DNA of 43,561 nucleotides from Candidatus Kapaibacterium sp. (GTDB lineage: Bacteria > Bacteroidota > Ignavibacteria > Kapaibacteriales > UBA7675). The stretch spans positions 1 through 43,561 of the forward strand of contig JANQRB010000125.1 in the NCBI GenBank assembly GCA_028284775.1, read 5' to 3'. Under the pieces are notes generated by a model that was not told the origin of the DNA, searched no databases, and worked only from the letters and a program-made list of their open reading frames with translations. Below, piece by piece: positions 35,911 through 43,561 of the stretch. The translations under genes were made by a program, and so were the position numbers. Position 1 is the stretch's first letter. Each line of letters opens with the position of its first letter.

Positions 35911-36684
35911 CTATACAGCATCGACGGCCGGCGACGCGGCGGCTTCCTGTTTGATCCAATCATATCCTTTCTCTTCCAGTTCCAACGCCAGCTCCTTGCC
36001 GCCCGACTTTACGATACGGCCGTCCGACAGTACGTGTACAAAGTCGGGAACGATGTATTCCAGCAGACGTTGATAATGCGTGATGACAACAAAAGCGTTC
36101 GCATCGCTCCGCAGTTGATTGACACCGTTGGCCACGATGCGCAGAGCGTCGATATCAAGGCCGGAATCCGTTTCGTCGAGGATCGCCAGGCTCGGCTCAA
36201 GCATCGCCATCTGAAAAATTTCATTGCGCTTCTTTTCACCACCCGAGAAACCCTCGTTGAGTGAACGCTTGGTCAATGCGCCGTCCATTTCCACCAGGCG
36301 CAGCTTCGATTTCATCATCTGCAGAAACTCGATTGCATCGATCGGTTCCTCGCCGCGGTGTTTTTTAATCTCGTTCAGCGAGGCCTTAAGGAAGTTAGCG
36401 GTGCTGACGCCCGGTATTTCCACCGGATACTGAAAAGCCAGAAAGATGCCCTCGCGTGCGCGCTCTTCGGGCGCAAGGTCCAACAAGTCCGTTCCCTGAT
36501 ACTCGACGCTGCCGCCCATTACTTCGAATTCTTCCCGGCCGGCCAATACTGAAGCCAGCGTACTCTTGCCGGAACCGTTCGGCCCCATAATGGCGTGTAC
36601 TTCGCCCGGCTTCACTTCCAGCGACAGCCCCTTGAGAATATCCTTGCCGTCAATCGCGGCCCTTAGATCTTTAATGCTTAACAT
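35911..36684 (-). CDS. sufC: Fe-S assembly ATPase SufC
   Basis: About 257 residues from ATG at 36684 (AGGTTA upstream); a GTG at 36747 just after the sufB stop would add 21 non-native residues. SufC is an ABC-type ATPase that drives SufB-SufD rearrangement during cluster assembly. Walker A GPNGSGKST, the Q-loop, the signature SGGEKKRNEIFQM and Walker B LAILDETDSGLDIDAL are all present. Gene order B-C-D-S-U is conserved. Confidence 0.96.
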   Translation of the reverse strand: MLSIKDLRAAIDGKDILKGLSLEVKPGEVHAIMGPNGSGKSTLASVLAGREEFEVMGGSVEYQGTDLLDLAPEERAREGIFLAFQYPVEIPGVSTANFLKASLNEIKKHRGEEPIDAIEFLQMMKSKLRLVEMDGALTKRSLNEGFSGGEKKRNEIFQMAMLEPSLAILDETDSGLDIDALRIVANGVNQLRSDANAFVVITHYQRLLEYIVPDFVHVLSDGRIVKSGGKELALELEEKGYDWIKQEAAASPAVDAV

Positions 36685-36750
36685 TAACCTGCTTTCGAAT
36701 AATAGTCGTTTAAGATTCTGAAAATTGGTCTCGTTTGCGACGAGCACGTA

Positions 36751-38196
36751 TTAACCGACGCTGCCCTCAAGACTGATGGCCAGCAGCTTCTGGGCTTCCA
36801 CCGCGAACTCCATTGGCAGCTGGTTGAGCACTTCACGCGAAAATCCGTTAACGATCAGCGCAACGGCTTCTTCCGTATCGATGCCGCGCTGATTGCAATA
36901 GAAGAGGATGTCCTCGCCGATTTTTGACGTGGTCGCTTCATGCTCTACCGTCGCCCCGCTATGACTCACTTCCAGATAGGGAAAGGTATGCGCGCCGCAG
37001 GTATCACCCAGGAGCAGCGAATCACACTGCGAATAATTTCGCGCGGCGGCGGCGCTTTTGTTTATCTTAACCAATCCGCGATAGGAATTCTGACTTTTGC
37101 CGGCCGAGATACCTTTCGACACGATCCGGCTGCGGGTATTTTTGCCGATGTGAATCATCTTGGTGCCCGTGTCGGCCTGTTGCAGATTATTCGTAACGGC
37201 CACCGAATAAAACTCGCCAATAGACTCATCACCTTTTAACACAACGCTTGGATATTTCCAGGTGATCGCCGAGCCGGTTTCAACCTGCGTCCAGGAAATT
37301 TTTGATTTATAACCCTGACAGATGCCGCGTTTGGTCACGAAATTGTAAATGCCGCCCTTGCCATCCTTGTCGCCCGGATACCAGTTCTGAACGGTCGAAT
37401 ACTTTATCTCGGCGCGGTCGAGAGCCACCAGTTCGACTACCGCGGCATGAAGCTGGTTTTCATCACGCATCGGCGCGGTGCAGCCTTCCAGATAGGAAAC
37501 GTAGCTGCCTTCTTCGGCAATAATGAGGGTACGCTCGAACTGTCCCGTATTAGCGGCATTGATGCGAAAATAGGTAGAGAGCTCCATCGGGCAGCGAACA
37601 CCGGCCGGCACATACACAAATGAGCCATCGCTGAATACAGCCGAATTCAATGCAGCGTAAAAATTGTCGTTCGTCGGTACGACGGTCCCCAGATAGCGGC
37701 GCACCAGATCGGGATACTCCTGTATTGCCTCACTCATCGGACAAAATATGACGCCGAGTTCCGCCAGCTTCGACTTAAAGGTAGTCGCCACCGACACGCT
37801 GTCTATTACGGCATCGACGGCAACGCCCGTCAGCCGCTTCTGCTCCGCAAGTGAGATGCCGAGCTTTTCGAATGTCCGCAGCAGCTCCGGGTCAACTTCG
37901 TCAAGGCTCTTGGGCGCTTCACTGCTTTTCGGCGCGGCGTAGTATGAAATCGCCTGAAAATCGACCGGCGGGTAGTGAACATTAGCCCAGCGCGGTTCTT
38001 TCATTTTTTGCCAATCGCGAAAGGCCTTGAGACGCCATTCGAGCATAAATTCCGGTTCGTTTTTTTTGGCGGATATCAGGCGGACGACATCTTCGTTCAA
38101 ACCCTGCGGAATAATTTCCTGCTCGATGTCCGTCACCCAACCGTACTTGTAATCGCTGTTCGTAACTTCTTCCAGCAGCGCTAAATCCTGACTCAT
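36751..38196 (-). CDS. sufB: Fe-S assembly scaffold subunit SufB
   Basis: 481 residues, the main scaffold of the SufBCD complex on which the cluster is built. The N-terminal YKYGWVTDIEQEIIPQGL and the C-terminal CDSLLLGDTCGAHTFPYLEV and HEATTSKIGEDILFYCNQRG are diagnostic and include the candidate cluster-binding Cys. It starts about 65 bases after the sufA-like gene and is followed by sufC. Confidence 0.97.
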   Translation of the reverse strand: MSQDLALLEEVTNSDYKYGWVTDIEQEIIPQGLNEDVVRLISAKKNEPEFMLEWRLKAFRDWQKMKEPRWANVHYPPVDFQAISYYAAPKSSEAPKSLDEVDPELLRTFEKLGISLAEQKRLTGVAVDAVIDSVSVATTFKSKLAELGVIFCPMSEAIQEYPDLVRRYLGTVVPTNDNFYAALNSAVFSDGSFVYVPAGVRCPMELSTYFRINAANTGQFERTLIIAEEGSYVSYLEGCTAPMRDENQLHAAVVELVALDRAEIKYSTVQNWYPGDKDGKGGIYNFVTKRGICQGYKSKISWTQVETGSAITWKYPSVVLKGDESIGEFYSVAVTNNLQQADTGTKMIHIGKNTRSRIVSKGISAGKSQNSYRGLVKINKSAAAARNYSQCDSLLLGDTCGAHTFPYLEVSHSGATVEHEATTSKIGEDILFYCNQRGIDTEEAVALIVNGFSREVLNQLPMEFAVEAQKLLAISLEGSVG

Positions 38197-38262
38197 AGTA
38201 TGGACTTTCTATTAAGGTACAACAAATGAGAGTCGCCGACCGGTGGCCGACCGTGGTCATTC

Positions 38263-38637
38263 TTACACGCCGAAAGAGCTGCCGCAGCCGCAGGTTCGCG
38301 CCGCATTGGGATTGTTGAATGTAAAGCCGCGTCCATTCAATCCATCGGTAAAATCGAGCTCTACGCCCATCAGATAAAACAGACTCTTGGGATCGATAAA
38401 CATCCGGACGCCCTGTACATCGAGCACGCGATCATCTTCGCGTGCCTCGGCGTCGAAACCGAGGTTGTACATAAGGCCGGAGCAGCCGCCGCCTTTAACG
38501 CCCACCCGCAGCCCATAGTCTTCGCCGATACTGTTCTCAGCTTTGATTTTCTTTACTTCGTCGATGGCGCGCTGGGTAATCTGGATGTTGTCCTTTTCTT
38601 CTGCGCCCGTTATGCCGGTATCAATTGTCTCTACCAT
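38263..38637 (-). CDS. sufA: A-type Fe-S carrier (SufA/IscA/HesB family)
   Basis: About 124 residues from ATG at 38637, preceded by AGGA at normal spacing; a GTG two codons earlier is less likely. A-type carriers take new clusters from SufBCD to targets. The three Cys are in KGGGCSGLMYNL and RTCGCGSSF. The N-terminus has an extra 15-20 residues before the conserved ITQRAIDEVKKI. It lies between the Rrf2 regulator and sufB. Confidence 0.94.
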   Translation of the reverse strand: MVETIDTGITGAEEKDNIQITQRAIDEVKKIKAENSIGEDYGLRVGVKGGGCSGLMYNLGFDAEAREDDRVLDVQGVRMFIDPKSLFYLMGVELDFTDGLNGRGFTFNNPNAARTCGCGSSFGV

Positions 38638-38684
38638 GGCCACTATCCTGTTAAATGAATGAAGCTAAAAGCTGTCGGCAAAAA

Positions 38685-39116
38685 TCAGAGAGGATACACC
38701 AGAACCGCCTGATCTTCCACTAATTCGGTCAGCGTCATCGATCCGAGTAAGTCATCGATTTTCTCCTGAATCTTGTGCATAGGATTCTTAATCGTGCACT
38801 TCGAAAATACCTGACAATTACACTGGTCGCCGCCATCGACGCACTCCACGATCACCGGCCGCCCTTCAATTGCTTTGATAATGTCGCCGACCGAAACGGC
38901 ATCGGGATCGCAGGCCAGCACATAGCCGCCGCGCACCCCCTGATACGAATGGATAAATCCCGTCCGCGCCAGGCTCTGCATGGTTTTGGCCAAAAACTCA
39001 AAGGAGATGTCGTACTGCTCGGCGATCTCTTTGGCGGAAACGACCGCCTTGGATTTATGCGCCATGTATTGGAGGGACAGAAGGCCGTATTCAACTTTTT
39101 TGGATATGCGTAACAC
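38685..39116 (-). CDS. Rrf2-family transcriptional regulator (IscR/SufR-like) heading the suf cluster
   Basis: 143 residues from GTG at 39116; no ATG lies upstream in frame before a stop, and the N-terminus LRISKKVEYGLLSLQYM fits the family exactly. The winged-helix DNA-binding part is followed by a dimerisation helix. The cluster-ligand region reads CVDGGDQCNCQVFSKC, giving Cys at spacings of 6, 1 and 5, compared with 5 and 5 in IscR. It probably binds an Fe-S cluster and regulates the suf genes downstream by feedback. No Shine-Dalgarno is seen before the GTG. Confidence 0.9.
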   Translation of the reverse strand: MLRISKKVEYGLLSLQYMAHKSKAVVSAKEIAEQYDISFEFLAKTMQSLARTGFIHSYQGVRGGYVLACDPDAVSVGDIIKAIEGRPVIVECVDGGDQCNCQVFSKCTIKNPMHKIQEKIDDLLGSMTLTELVEDQAVLVYPL

Positions 39117-39267
39117 GAGTAAATAGGAGTATTTTTGTCGGATTTAATTTCACAGCAAAGCCCGTTGTTCGACGGGCCGCTTTCATGACGAAACAAATAT
39201 ACGACTTATTTAGTCCTGTATCCAAGTAATTGCAAATGCGCTATTTTCTGCGCAAATTTTAGGTTTG

Positions 39268-39275
39268 TATTTTTG
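39268..39275 (+). promoter_or_regulatory. TAnnTTTG-type -7 promoter box upstream of the CHAD gene
   Basis: TATTTTTG matches the consensus exactly and lies 82 bases before the CHAD start. The only -33-like sequence upstream (TCTG, 39247-39250) is at 17 bases, slightly short, so the call is moderate. Confidence 0.4.
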
Positions 39276-39356
39276 AAGCGTGCTTCGAACAATGGTGGCA
39301 CAGCCAATTCGTTAGCGTATACCGGATGAACGCCTAAAAACAGGAAACAGAAATTG

Positions 39357-40613
39357 ATGAGTAAGCATCCAGCGCCTTCCGCCGAGAGTTTTGGTCACCA
39401 TGCCGCCCTGGCAGTCAAAAAGCATTTTCATTACGCGATGAAGTTTCAAACGGATGTCTTGCGCGACAGCGACCCCGAAAACCTGCACCAGATGCGAGTG
39501 GGACTGCGTCGATTGCGCACGGCAATTCGCGTCTTTCATTTTGGCGTTGAAGTTCCGGCCGACGGACGTAACAGTCGCATCCGCAAAATCATGCACATTT
39601 TGGGTGCCGTGCGCGATCTTGATGTGCTCAAGGGTGAAATTCTCGAAGAGCTGAAGCCTCTGCTCGACGAGGCAGAACGCAGCGCCCTTGATGCCGCTAT
39701 CGCCACCCTGGACAAGGAACGCGATGTCGTCTTCGCCAAGATGCGCAAGCTGTTTACCGCCTCGCTTTACAAGAGTTTCAAGCAGTCCTATCAGGATTGG
39801 CTGAAAAGCCCGCGCTACACGGAAAACAGCCATTACCCCATGGCCGGTATGGCGCCCGATATTCTGCTCCCCTTGTTGAGTCAGCTGTTCCTCCATCCCG
39901 GATGGCTGCTCGGCACCGTCAGCAGCGAAGCGGGAATTCAGGTGCGCAAGCACATCGGCTACCGGAGTTTGCACGGCATGCTCTACGATGAACAGGAAGT
40001 TCTGCACGATCTGCGCAAGCAAATCAAACGCGTCCGTTACCAGTCCGAGTTTTTCACCAAGCTGTATCCGCCCGTCTTCGCGGCCTGGATCAAGGAATTG
40101 AAACGCTGCCAGGATATCCTCGGCTGGCTGAACGATACCGCGGTCCTTCACGATTTTCTGCGAAGCCGGGTGCACGAAAACTGGGAACAAGAGCTTCCGA
40201 CACTCAACCAATATATCCGGCAAGAACAATTGCGGGTTTGGCGCCAATGGCAGACGATCCAGCAGCGCTATCTCAATCATGATCTGCGCAATAAGCTGCG
40301 GATGCAGATTCTTCAGCAATCGCCGCCCGCCGCCGCCACGGCCGAGAAAAAGACCAAATCAGGCGTGGCGGGCAAAACGGTAAGAGTGTCGGGCGCCGGC
40401 GTCACGCCCCCGAACAGGCAGGCCAGACAGAAGGTCGCAACACCCCATCCGGCGCCGGCGGGCCTGAAAACACCGCCAACGGCCTCCGTTGTACCGGCGT
40501 CATCGACCAAGGCAGACTCCAGACCCGACAAGCAACAAGGCAATCCCGGTCGCACAACCGCCGCCGAGAAGACGAAAAGCAACAACAGCAGCGCTTCCTC
40601 CCTCGACGGCTGA
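39357..40613 (+). CDS. CHAD-domain protein with long basic low-complexity tail
   Basis: 418 residues from ATG at 39357. CHAD is a helical domain with conserved His and basic residues that binds inorganic polyphosphate. The two His/Arg helices are clear: LHQMRVGLRRLRTAIRVF (His44, Arg47, Arg51, Arg54) and LHDLRKQIKRVRYQSEFF in the second half. After about residue 305 the sequence becomes Ala/Pro/Lys/Ser-rich with no fold, around 110 residues, which is unusual in length and basicity. CHAD proteins have been linked to polyphosphate granules; here no polyphosphate kinase is near. The 3' end converges with the DUF4412-like gene. Confidence 0.85.
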   Translation: MSKHPAPSAESFGHHAALAVKKHFHYAMKFQTDVLRDSDPENLHQMRVGLRRLRTAIRVFHFGVEVPADGRNSRIRKIMHILGAVRDLDVLKGEILEELKPLLDEAERSALDAAIATLDKERDVVFAKMRKLFTASLYKSFKQSYQDWLKSPRYTENSHYPMAGMAPDILLPLLSQLFLHPGWLLGTVSSEAGIQVRKHIGYRSLHGMLYDEQEVLHDLRKQIKRVRYQSEFFTKLYPPVFAAWIKELKRCQDILGWLNDTAVLHDFLRSRVHENWEQELPTLNQYIRQEQLRVWRQWQTIQQRYLNHDLRNKLRMQILQQSPPAAATAEKKTKSGVAGKTVRVSGAGVTPPNRQARQKVATPHPAPAGLKTPPTASVVPASSTKADSRPDKQQGNPGRTTAAEKTKSNNSSASSLDG

Positions 40614-40626
40614 TCGCGCATCTAGA

Positions 40627-41379
40627 TTAGTTGTGGGCATCGGATGGCGGCATATTGCTGAAATCCTGTAAGGTAAAATTGACGGGTGGATAGAATAGCG
40701 AGGCATCCAACTGCTTCGCTTCAACCGCCGTTACCTCGATGTTCATCCCTTCTTTTGCGTCGGCGGTGGTCGATACGATCAGAAAAGGAAAAAACTCGGG
40801 AGTTCCAAAGCGCTGCTGTAAGCGAAACATTTTGTTATCGAGCATCTTCCTTTGTGGGACGCCGCTCAGCATAAAGCTCGGAAAAAAGGTACCGAGCCCC
40901 CTGGCGTTCCACAGTTCGGCCTTGTTGTTTTGCTCATCGACAAATGTCCATTGCTCACAGGTGTAGCCCAGAATTTGCTTCGTTTTGCCGGTTTTGACAG
41001 GCACGGCAAGCTCTTTTAATTTCGCGTCCTGCGGTATCTGCGCTTTTTCGCCCATACTGAATCGGTGAAGTTCAATATCTTTGTCATTGAGAGGAAACTT
41101 CAGCGCGACTTTATCGGCAGGCTTGATTATGTAGTGGCTTCGGGTCTCATAGTCCATTATCATCACCATACCGCTGCCATTTTCACCGGTAAATTCGAAC
41201 CTGGTCTTGCTGCCGCTGACGTGCATGGAAAAGGAACGGCTTTCGCCTTCACTCGAATTAGTCTTGTAGCTTACGACGCCCTCGAAAGTTTTTAGCTCTT
41301 CGCCGTAGCCAATCCCGCATGCCATCAAAAGCAGTAGTGCCGCCACAAGCGTATGGCGGCAAGGGAATAAGAACCACAT
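40627..41379 (-). CDS. Secreted DUF4412-like protein
   Basis: 250 residues. A signal peptide (HTLVAALLLLMACGIGYG) with a clear cleavage region is followed by the DUF4412-like beta-rich body: FEGVVSYKTNSS, then MVMIMDYETRSHYII and LGYTCEQWTF. It is a periplasmic or outer-membrane-associated protein of unknown function, common in Bacteroidota/Chlorobiota-like genomes. AAAGGAG precedes the ATG. The Cys in the signal region is not a clear lipobox (MAC-G), but lipidation at that Cys cannot be ruled out. Confidence 0.75.
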   Translation of the reverse strand: MWFLFPCRHTLVAALLLLMACGIGYGEELKTFEGVVSYKTNSSEGESRSFSMHVSGSKTRFEFTGENGSGMVMIMDYETRSHYIIKPADKVALKFPLNDKDIELHRFSMGEKAQIPQDAKLKELAVPVKTGKTKQILGYTCEQWTFVDEQNNKAELWNARGLGTFFPSFMLSGVPQRKMLDNKMFRLQQRFGTPEFFPFLIVSTTADAKEGMNIEVTAVEAKQLDASLFYPPVNFTLQDFSNMPPSDAHN

Positions 41380-41449
41380 AGGATGCTCCTTTGCTGTTAA
41401 AACGCAAATAGTAGATTGTTGATGGCAGTGGTTGGCGCAGCTGCGCCCT

Positions 41450-41731
41450 TCAGACTTTGTGTCCTGTAAGGAAAAACATCTTAAATATCACAATTTCCGG
41501 AATGACCAGCAAGACCAAGGACAGAGTGTCCCTGGTAAACCAGGAACTGAAGCCGGCGGCCGGTGCGACAACTTGCGCAATGGTACTGGTAATTGCCCAG
41601 CCGACCGAAAAGATCAGCGCCATGATCGTCAGCGCCAAAAGGCCTTCTTTGGCATTGCCATCCTGCCAGCGCAGCACAAAGGCGTAAAGGGCGGCAACAA
41701 TGTGAAGGTGGAAAATGAAAATTTCGATCAT
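41450..41731 (-). CDS. Small three-segment membrane protein of unknown function
   Basis: 93 residues with AGGAG before the ATG. Three hydrophobic segments are visible: about residues 4-18 (IFHLHIVAALYAF), 30-52 (LALTIMALIFSVGWAITS) and 67-85 (DTLSLVLLVIPEIVIF), with His and charged residues between them and a basic C-terminal GHKV. No family is recognised. It lies alone on the reverse strand between the DUF4412-like gene and divergent radC. Confidence 0.7.
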   Translation of the reverse strand: MIEIFIFHLHIVAALYAFVLRWQDGNAKEGLLALTIMALIFSVGWAITSTIAQVVAPAAGFSSWFTRDTLSLVLLVIPEIVIFKMFFLTGHKV

Positions 41732-41928
41732 TCTGCTCCTGCGGGCCTCAATGGCGTCCTGCTCCGGTTAATGCGGACGCTAAATTACTGATTTGCCGTC
41801 TACCGGCAAGAGGCATTTAGTGACCGTTTGATTTTTTGGCCTTGCCGTCGGGTTCATCGGCTGCTAGCTTGAAACTTTCACTTGAACCGGCAATTCGCAC
41901 GACGCCGATTGTGAGCCCGGGAGCCAAC

Positions 41929-42624
41929 ATGTCCCACAAGCATCTTGCCATCAAGGAATGGCAGTCGAAGGACAGGCCGCGCGAACGGCTCGCCGCCAAA
42001 GGGGCAGCGTCCCTCTCCGACGCCGAGCTGCTCGCGATCCTGATCAGGCACGGCACCCGCGGCTCCACGGCTCTTGATCTGGCCCGCGCGCTGCTGCAGA
42101 CCTATGGTTCGCTCGCGGAGTTGAGTAAACGCGATTGCAGCGAGCTGACGGCAGTACACGGCATGGGGGGCGTCAAGGCAATCACATTGGCCGCGGCCTT
42201 TGAAATGGGCCGACGCGTGGAGTCGGAACCCTTCCGGGATGACCTCATCATCCGCAGTCCGCACGATATCGCCTGCAAATACATTCCGCTGATGCGCGGC
42301 CTGCGTAACGAACGTTTTTATGTATTGCTCCTTAATTCCGCCAATATTGTCTTCCGCGAAGCACAGGTCAGTGAAGGATCACTGAATGTCAGTATCGTCC
42401 ACCCGCGCGAGGTATATCGCCTGGCGATCACCGAAAGCGCCGCCTCGATTGTTGTCGTCCACAACCATCCTTCCGGTAACCTGCGTGCTTCAAGAGCCGA
42501 TATTCAGATCAGCAATCAATTAAAGAGCGCGGGACGCATTGTCGGAATTCCGCTGCAGGATCACATCATAATCGGCGGCGAAGCCTTTCTGAGCATGAGA
42601 GAGGAAGGTCTGCTCGACGATTGA
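41929..42624 (+). CDS. radC: RadC-family JAB-domain protein
   Basis: 231 residues from ATG at 41929, where GGGAG is correctly placed; an upstream TTG start at 41836 has an implausible N-terminus. The first half has a helix-hairpin-helix (AVHGMGGVKAITL), and the second a JAB/MPN metalloprotease fold with HNHPSG at 178-183 and a following Asp, the zinc ligands. Despite its name its role in DNA repair is not established; it is found near genome-plasticity regions and in normal chromosomes. Confidence 0.94.
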   Translation: MSHKHLAIKEWQSKDRPRERLAAKGAASLSDAELLAILIRHGTRGSTALDLARALLQTYGSLAELSKRDCSELTAVHGMGGVKAITLAAAFEMGRRVESEPFRDDLIIRSPHDIACKYIPLMRGLRNERFYVLLLNSANIVFREAQVSEGSLNVSIVHPREVYRLAITESAASIVVVHNHPSGNLRASRADIQISNQLKSAGRIVGIPLQDHIIIGGEAFLSMREEGLLDD

Positions 42625-42730
42625 AAAGGCAGGGTCAGCGCACTATTTTGGCGCCGTTTTCGTCGTTTGCCGGTGATTTTCAGCCTATTGAGCTTCTTTG
42701 AACCAGTAGCAATTCCCAGGAGGAGCGGCA

Positions 42731-43066
42731 ATGCCGACTTACGATTACGTTTGCAAAACCTGCGGCAGGACATTCGAGTACTTTCAGTCGATCAAGGCCG
42801 ACAAGCTCAACTTTTGCCCGGAGGAGATCTGCAATCAGGAAGAGACCGGAAAGGGCGCGGTAGAACGTAAAATCAGCAGCGGCGCAGGTGTCATCTTCAC
42901 CGGTGACGGTTTTTACCAGACAGATTACGTCCGTTCGGACGAAGGCGGCACGCCGAAAAAGGCCGCGGGGAGCGATGCGGGCAACGACGCGAAAACGACG
43001 GATGCAAGTTCCAAAAGCGACAAGAAGGACTCCACCCAATCTTCCACGTCCACCTCGGCCGATTGA
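42731..43066 (+). CDS. FmdB-like zinc-ribbon protein with disordered tail
   Basis: 111 residues. The N-terminus MPTYDYVCKTCG is the FmdB zinc-ribbon signature, with a second pair of Cys (FCPEEICNQE) further on. After residue 75 it is Lys/Asp/Ser/Thr-rich and disordered. The family is a putative regulatory zinc-binding protein of unknown role. AGGAGGAG gives a very strong Shine-Dalgarno before the ATG. A hairpin terminator follows. Confidence 0.9.
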   Translation: MPTYDYVCKTCGRTFEYFQSIKADKLNFCPEEICNQEETGKGAVERKISSGAGVIFTGDGFYQTDYVRSDEGGTPKKAAGSDAGNDAKTTDASSKSDKKDSTQSSTSTSAD

Positions 43067-43082
43067 GCTTCCGCCTAAGCAA

Positions 43083-43125
43083 AACCCCCGCGACGCAGAC
43101 TGGCTCGTTTCGTCGAGGGGGTTTC
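43083..43125. terminator. Imperfect bidirectional terminator
   Basis: CCCCCGCGACG against CGTCGAGGGGG (one mismatch) with an 18-base loop lies just after the FmdB-like stop. The reverse strand reads GGGGGTTTTGC, a better terminator for the leftward acyl-CoA dehydrogenase transcript; the forward side has only GGTTTC. Confidence 0.7.
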
Positions 43126-43269
43126 GGATTGTCCGCAGACCGGCTGATGGGAATTGCCGCCGGCCTCGCATGAAAGGTGAGTAGGCTACAAGAGGCAGTA
43201 AGGTCTCATTGTAATCCTGACGATTGTGTAGAAGAGCGGAACATCCCCACCCTCGCAATGAGCCGGAGA

Positions 43270-43561
43270 TCAATCTTTTAAAACTTCACGCGCAATGACT
43301 ATGTGCTGAATCTCCGAGGTACCTTCATAGATCTCGGTGATCTTGGCGTCACGGAAAAAACGCTCTACATTATACTCGCGCACATAACCATAGCCGCCAT
43401 GGATCTGGACTGCTTCATTGGCAACTTCGACCGCTGTCCGCGACGCAAAAAGCTTGGCCTGCGAGGCTTCCAGCACGAAACGCTCCCCCTTGTCCCGCAG
43501 CGCCGCCGCCCGGTAAATCAGGAGCCGCGCCGCATCCACCTTCATCGCCATCTCCGCAATC
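43270..43561 (-). CDS. Acyl-CoA dehydrogenase, C-terminal part (5' end outside window)
   Basis: At least 96 residues of the C-terminal helical domain, open to the window edge (IAEMAMKVDA and on). Acyl-CoA dehydrogenases use FAD to form the alpha-beta double bond in fatty acid or amino-acid breakdown. YEGTSEIQHIVIAREVL is the family C-terminal motif, with the Glu of EGTSE in the usual catalytic-base area for short-chain enzymes, and QIHGGYGYVREY is canonical. Chain-length preference cannot be judged from this fragment. Confidence 0.94.
   Translation of the reverse strand, partial: IAEMAMKVDAARLLIYRAAALRDKGERFVLEASQAKLFASRTAVEVANEAVQIHGGYGYVREYNVERFFRDAKITEIYEGTSEIQHIVIAREVLKD

Noticed and set aside
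39130..39137. A second TATTTTTG box on the forward strand near the Rrf2 start
   Set aside because: The nearest TTTG is 27 bases upstream, too far, and it lies far from the CHAD start; the closer box at 39268 is preferred.
1..43561. Mobile elements, CRISPR, tRNA and rRNA genes
   Set aside because: No direct-repeat arrays, transposase-like proteins, cloverleaf structures or rRNA-like stretches were noticed on reading.

Overview
The window is chromosomal DNA of roughly mid-50s % GC from a Gram-negative bacterium, most likely the Bacteroidota/Chlorobiota (FCB) side of the tree. The evidence is a PorX-type response regulator with a PglZ domain, which is typical of type IX secretion (T9SS) lineages; several -7 boxes of the form TAnnTTTG; signal-peptide beta-barrel proteins; and heptose and fucose enzymes. 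Clear Shine-Dalgarno sequences precede many genes, so this is probably not a classical Bacteroidia member but an outer lineage such as Ignavibacteria or Kapabacteria. The taxonomic call is inference. No mobile element, CRISPR array, tRNA or rRNA was seen.

Layout. 1-5.9 kb: one reverse-strand frame of at least 1,966 codons, a giant secreted multidomain protein (two cohesin-like modules, two LamG folds, a dockerin-like calcium repeat, Ig-like repeats) whose C-terminus lies off the left edge. 6.4-8.1 kb: a glycosyltransferase and a GmhB/HisB-type phosphatase, overlapping. 8.5-10.7 kb: groES-groEL under a perfect CIRCE operator. 10.8-11.9 kb: prfB with the autoregulatory +1 frameshift site. 12.4-16.1 kb: clpC then rlmN. 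16.2-17.2 kb: an envelope protein. 17.2-19.5 kb: two tandem Tat-exported TRAP-type solute-binding proteins without membrane subunits. 19.9-22.5 kb: an O-antigen-ligase-family membrane protein with a TPR-like C-terminus. 22.7-26.1 kb: porX, tsaE and a class I aminotransferase. 26.5-29.8 kb: a beta-barrel protein, hpf, hprK and fcl. 29.8-39.1 kb: a long reverse-strand iron-sulfur/oxidative-stress block: Rrf2 regulator, sufA-like, sufB, sufC, sufD, sufS, sufU, sufT, a ferredoxin-type reductase, superoxide dismutase and a Lon N-domain protein. 39.4-43.1 kb: CHAD protein, DUF4412-like protein, small membrane protein, radC and an FmdB-like zinc ribbon. The right edge holds the C-terminus of an acyl-CoA dehydrogenase.

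Functional picture. Protein quality control (GroESL, ClpC, Lon-N protein) and translation maintenance (RF2, RlmN, HPF, TsaE) are interleaved with envelope and glycan genes. The Suf block is complete enough to build and traffic Fe-S clusters under an Rrf2 regulator with candidate cluster-binding cysteines. PorX together with a giant signal-peptide protein with adhesion-type modules suggests T9SS-dependent surface secretion; the sorting domain that would prove it lies beyond the window. No wholly unknown multi-gene system was recognised. The least conventional items are the giant protein, the orphan TRAP binding-protein pair, the CHAD protein with a basic disordered tail, and the Sm-like/envelope fusion.
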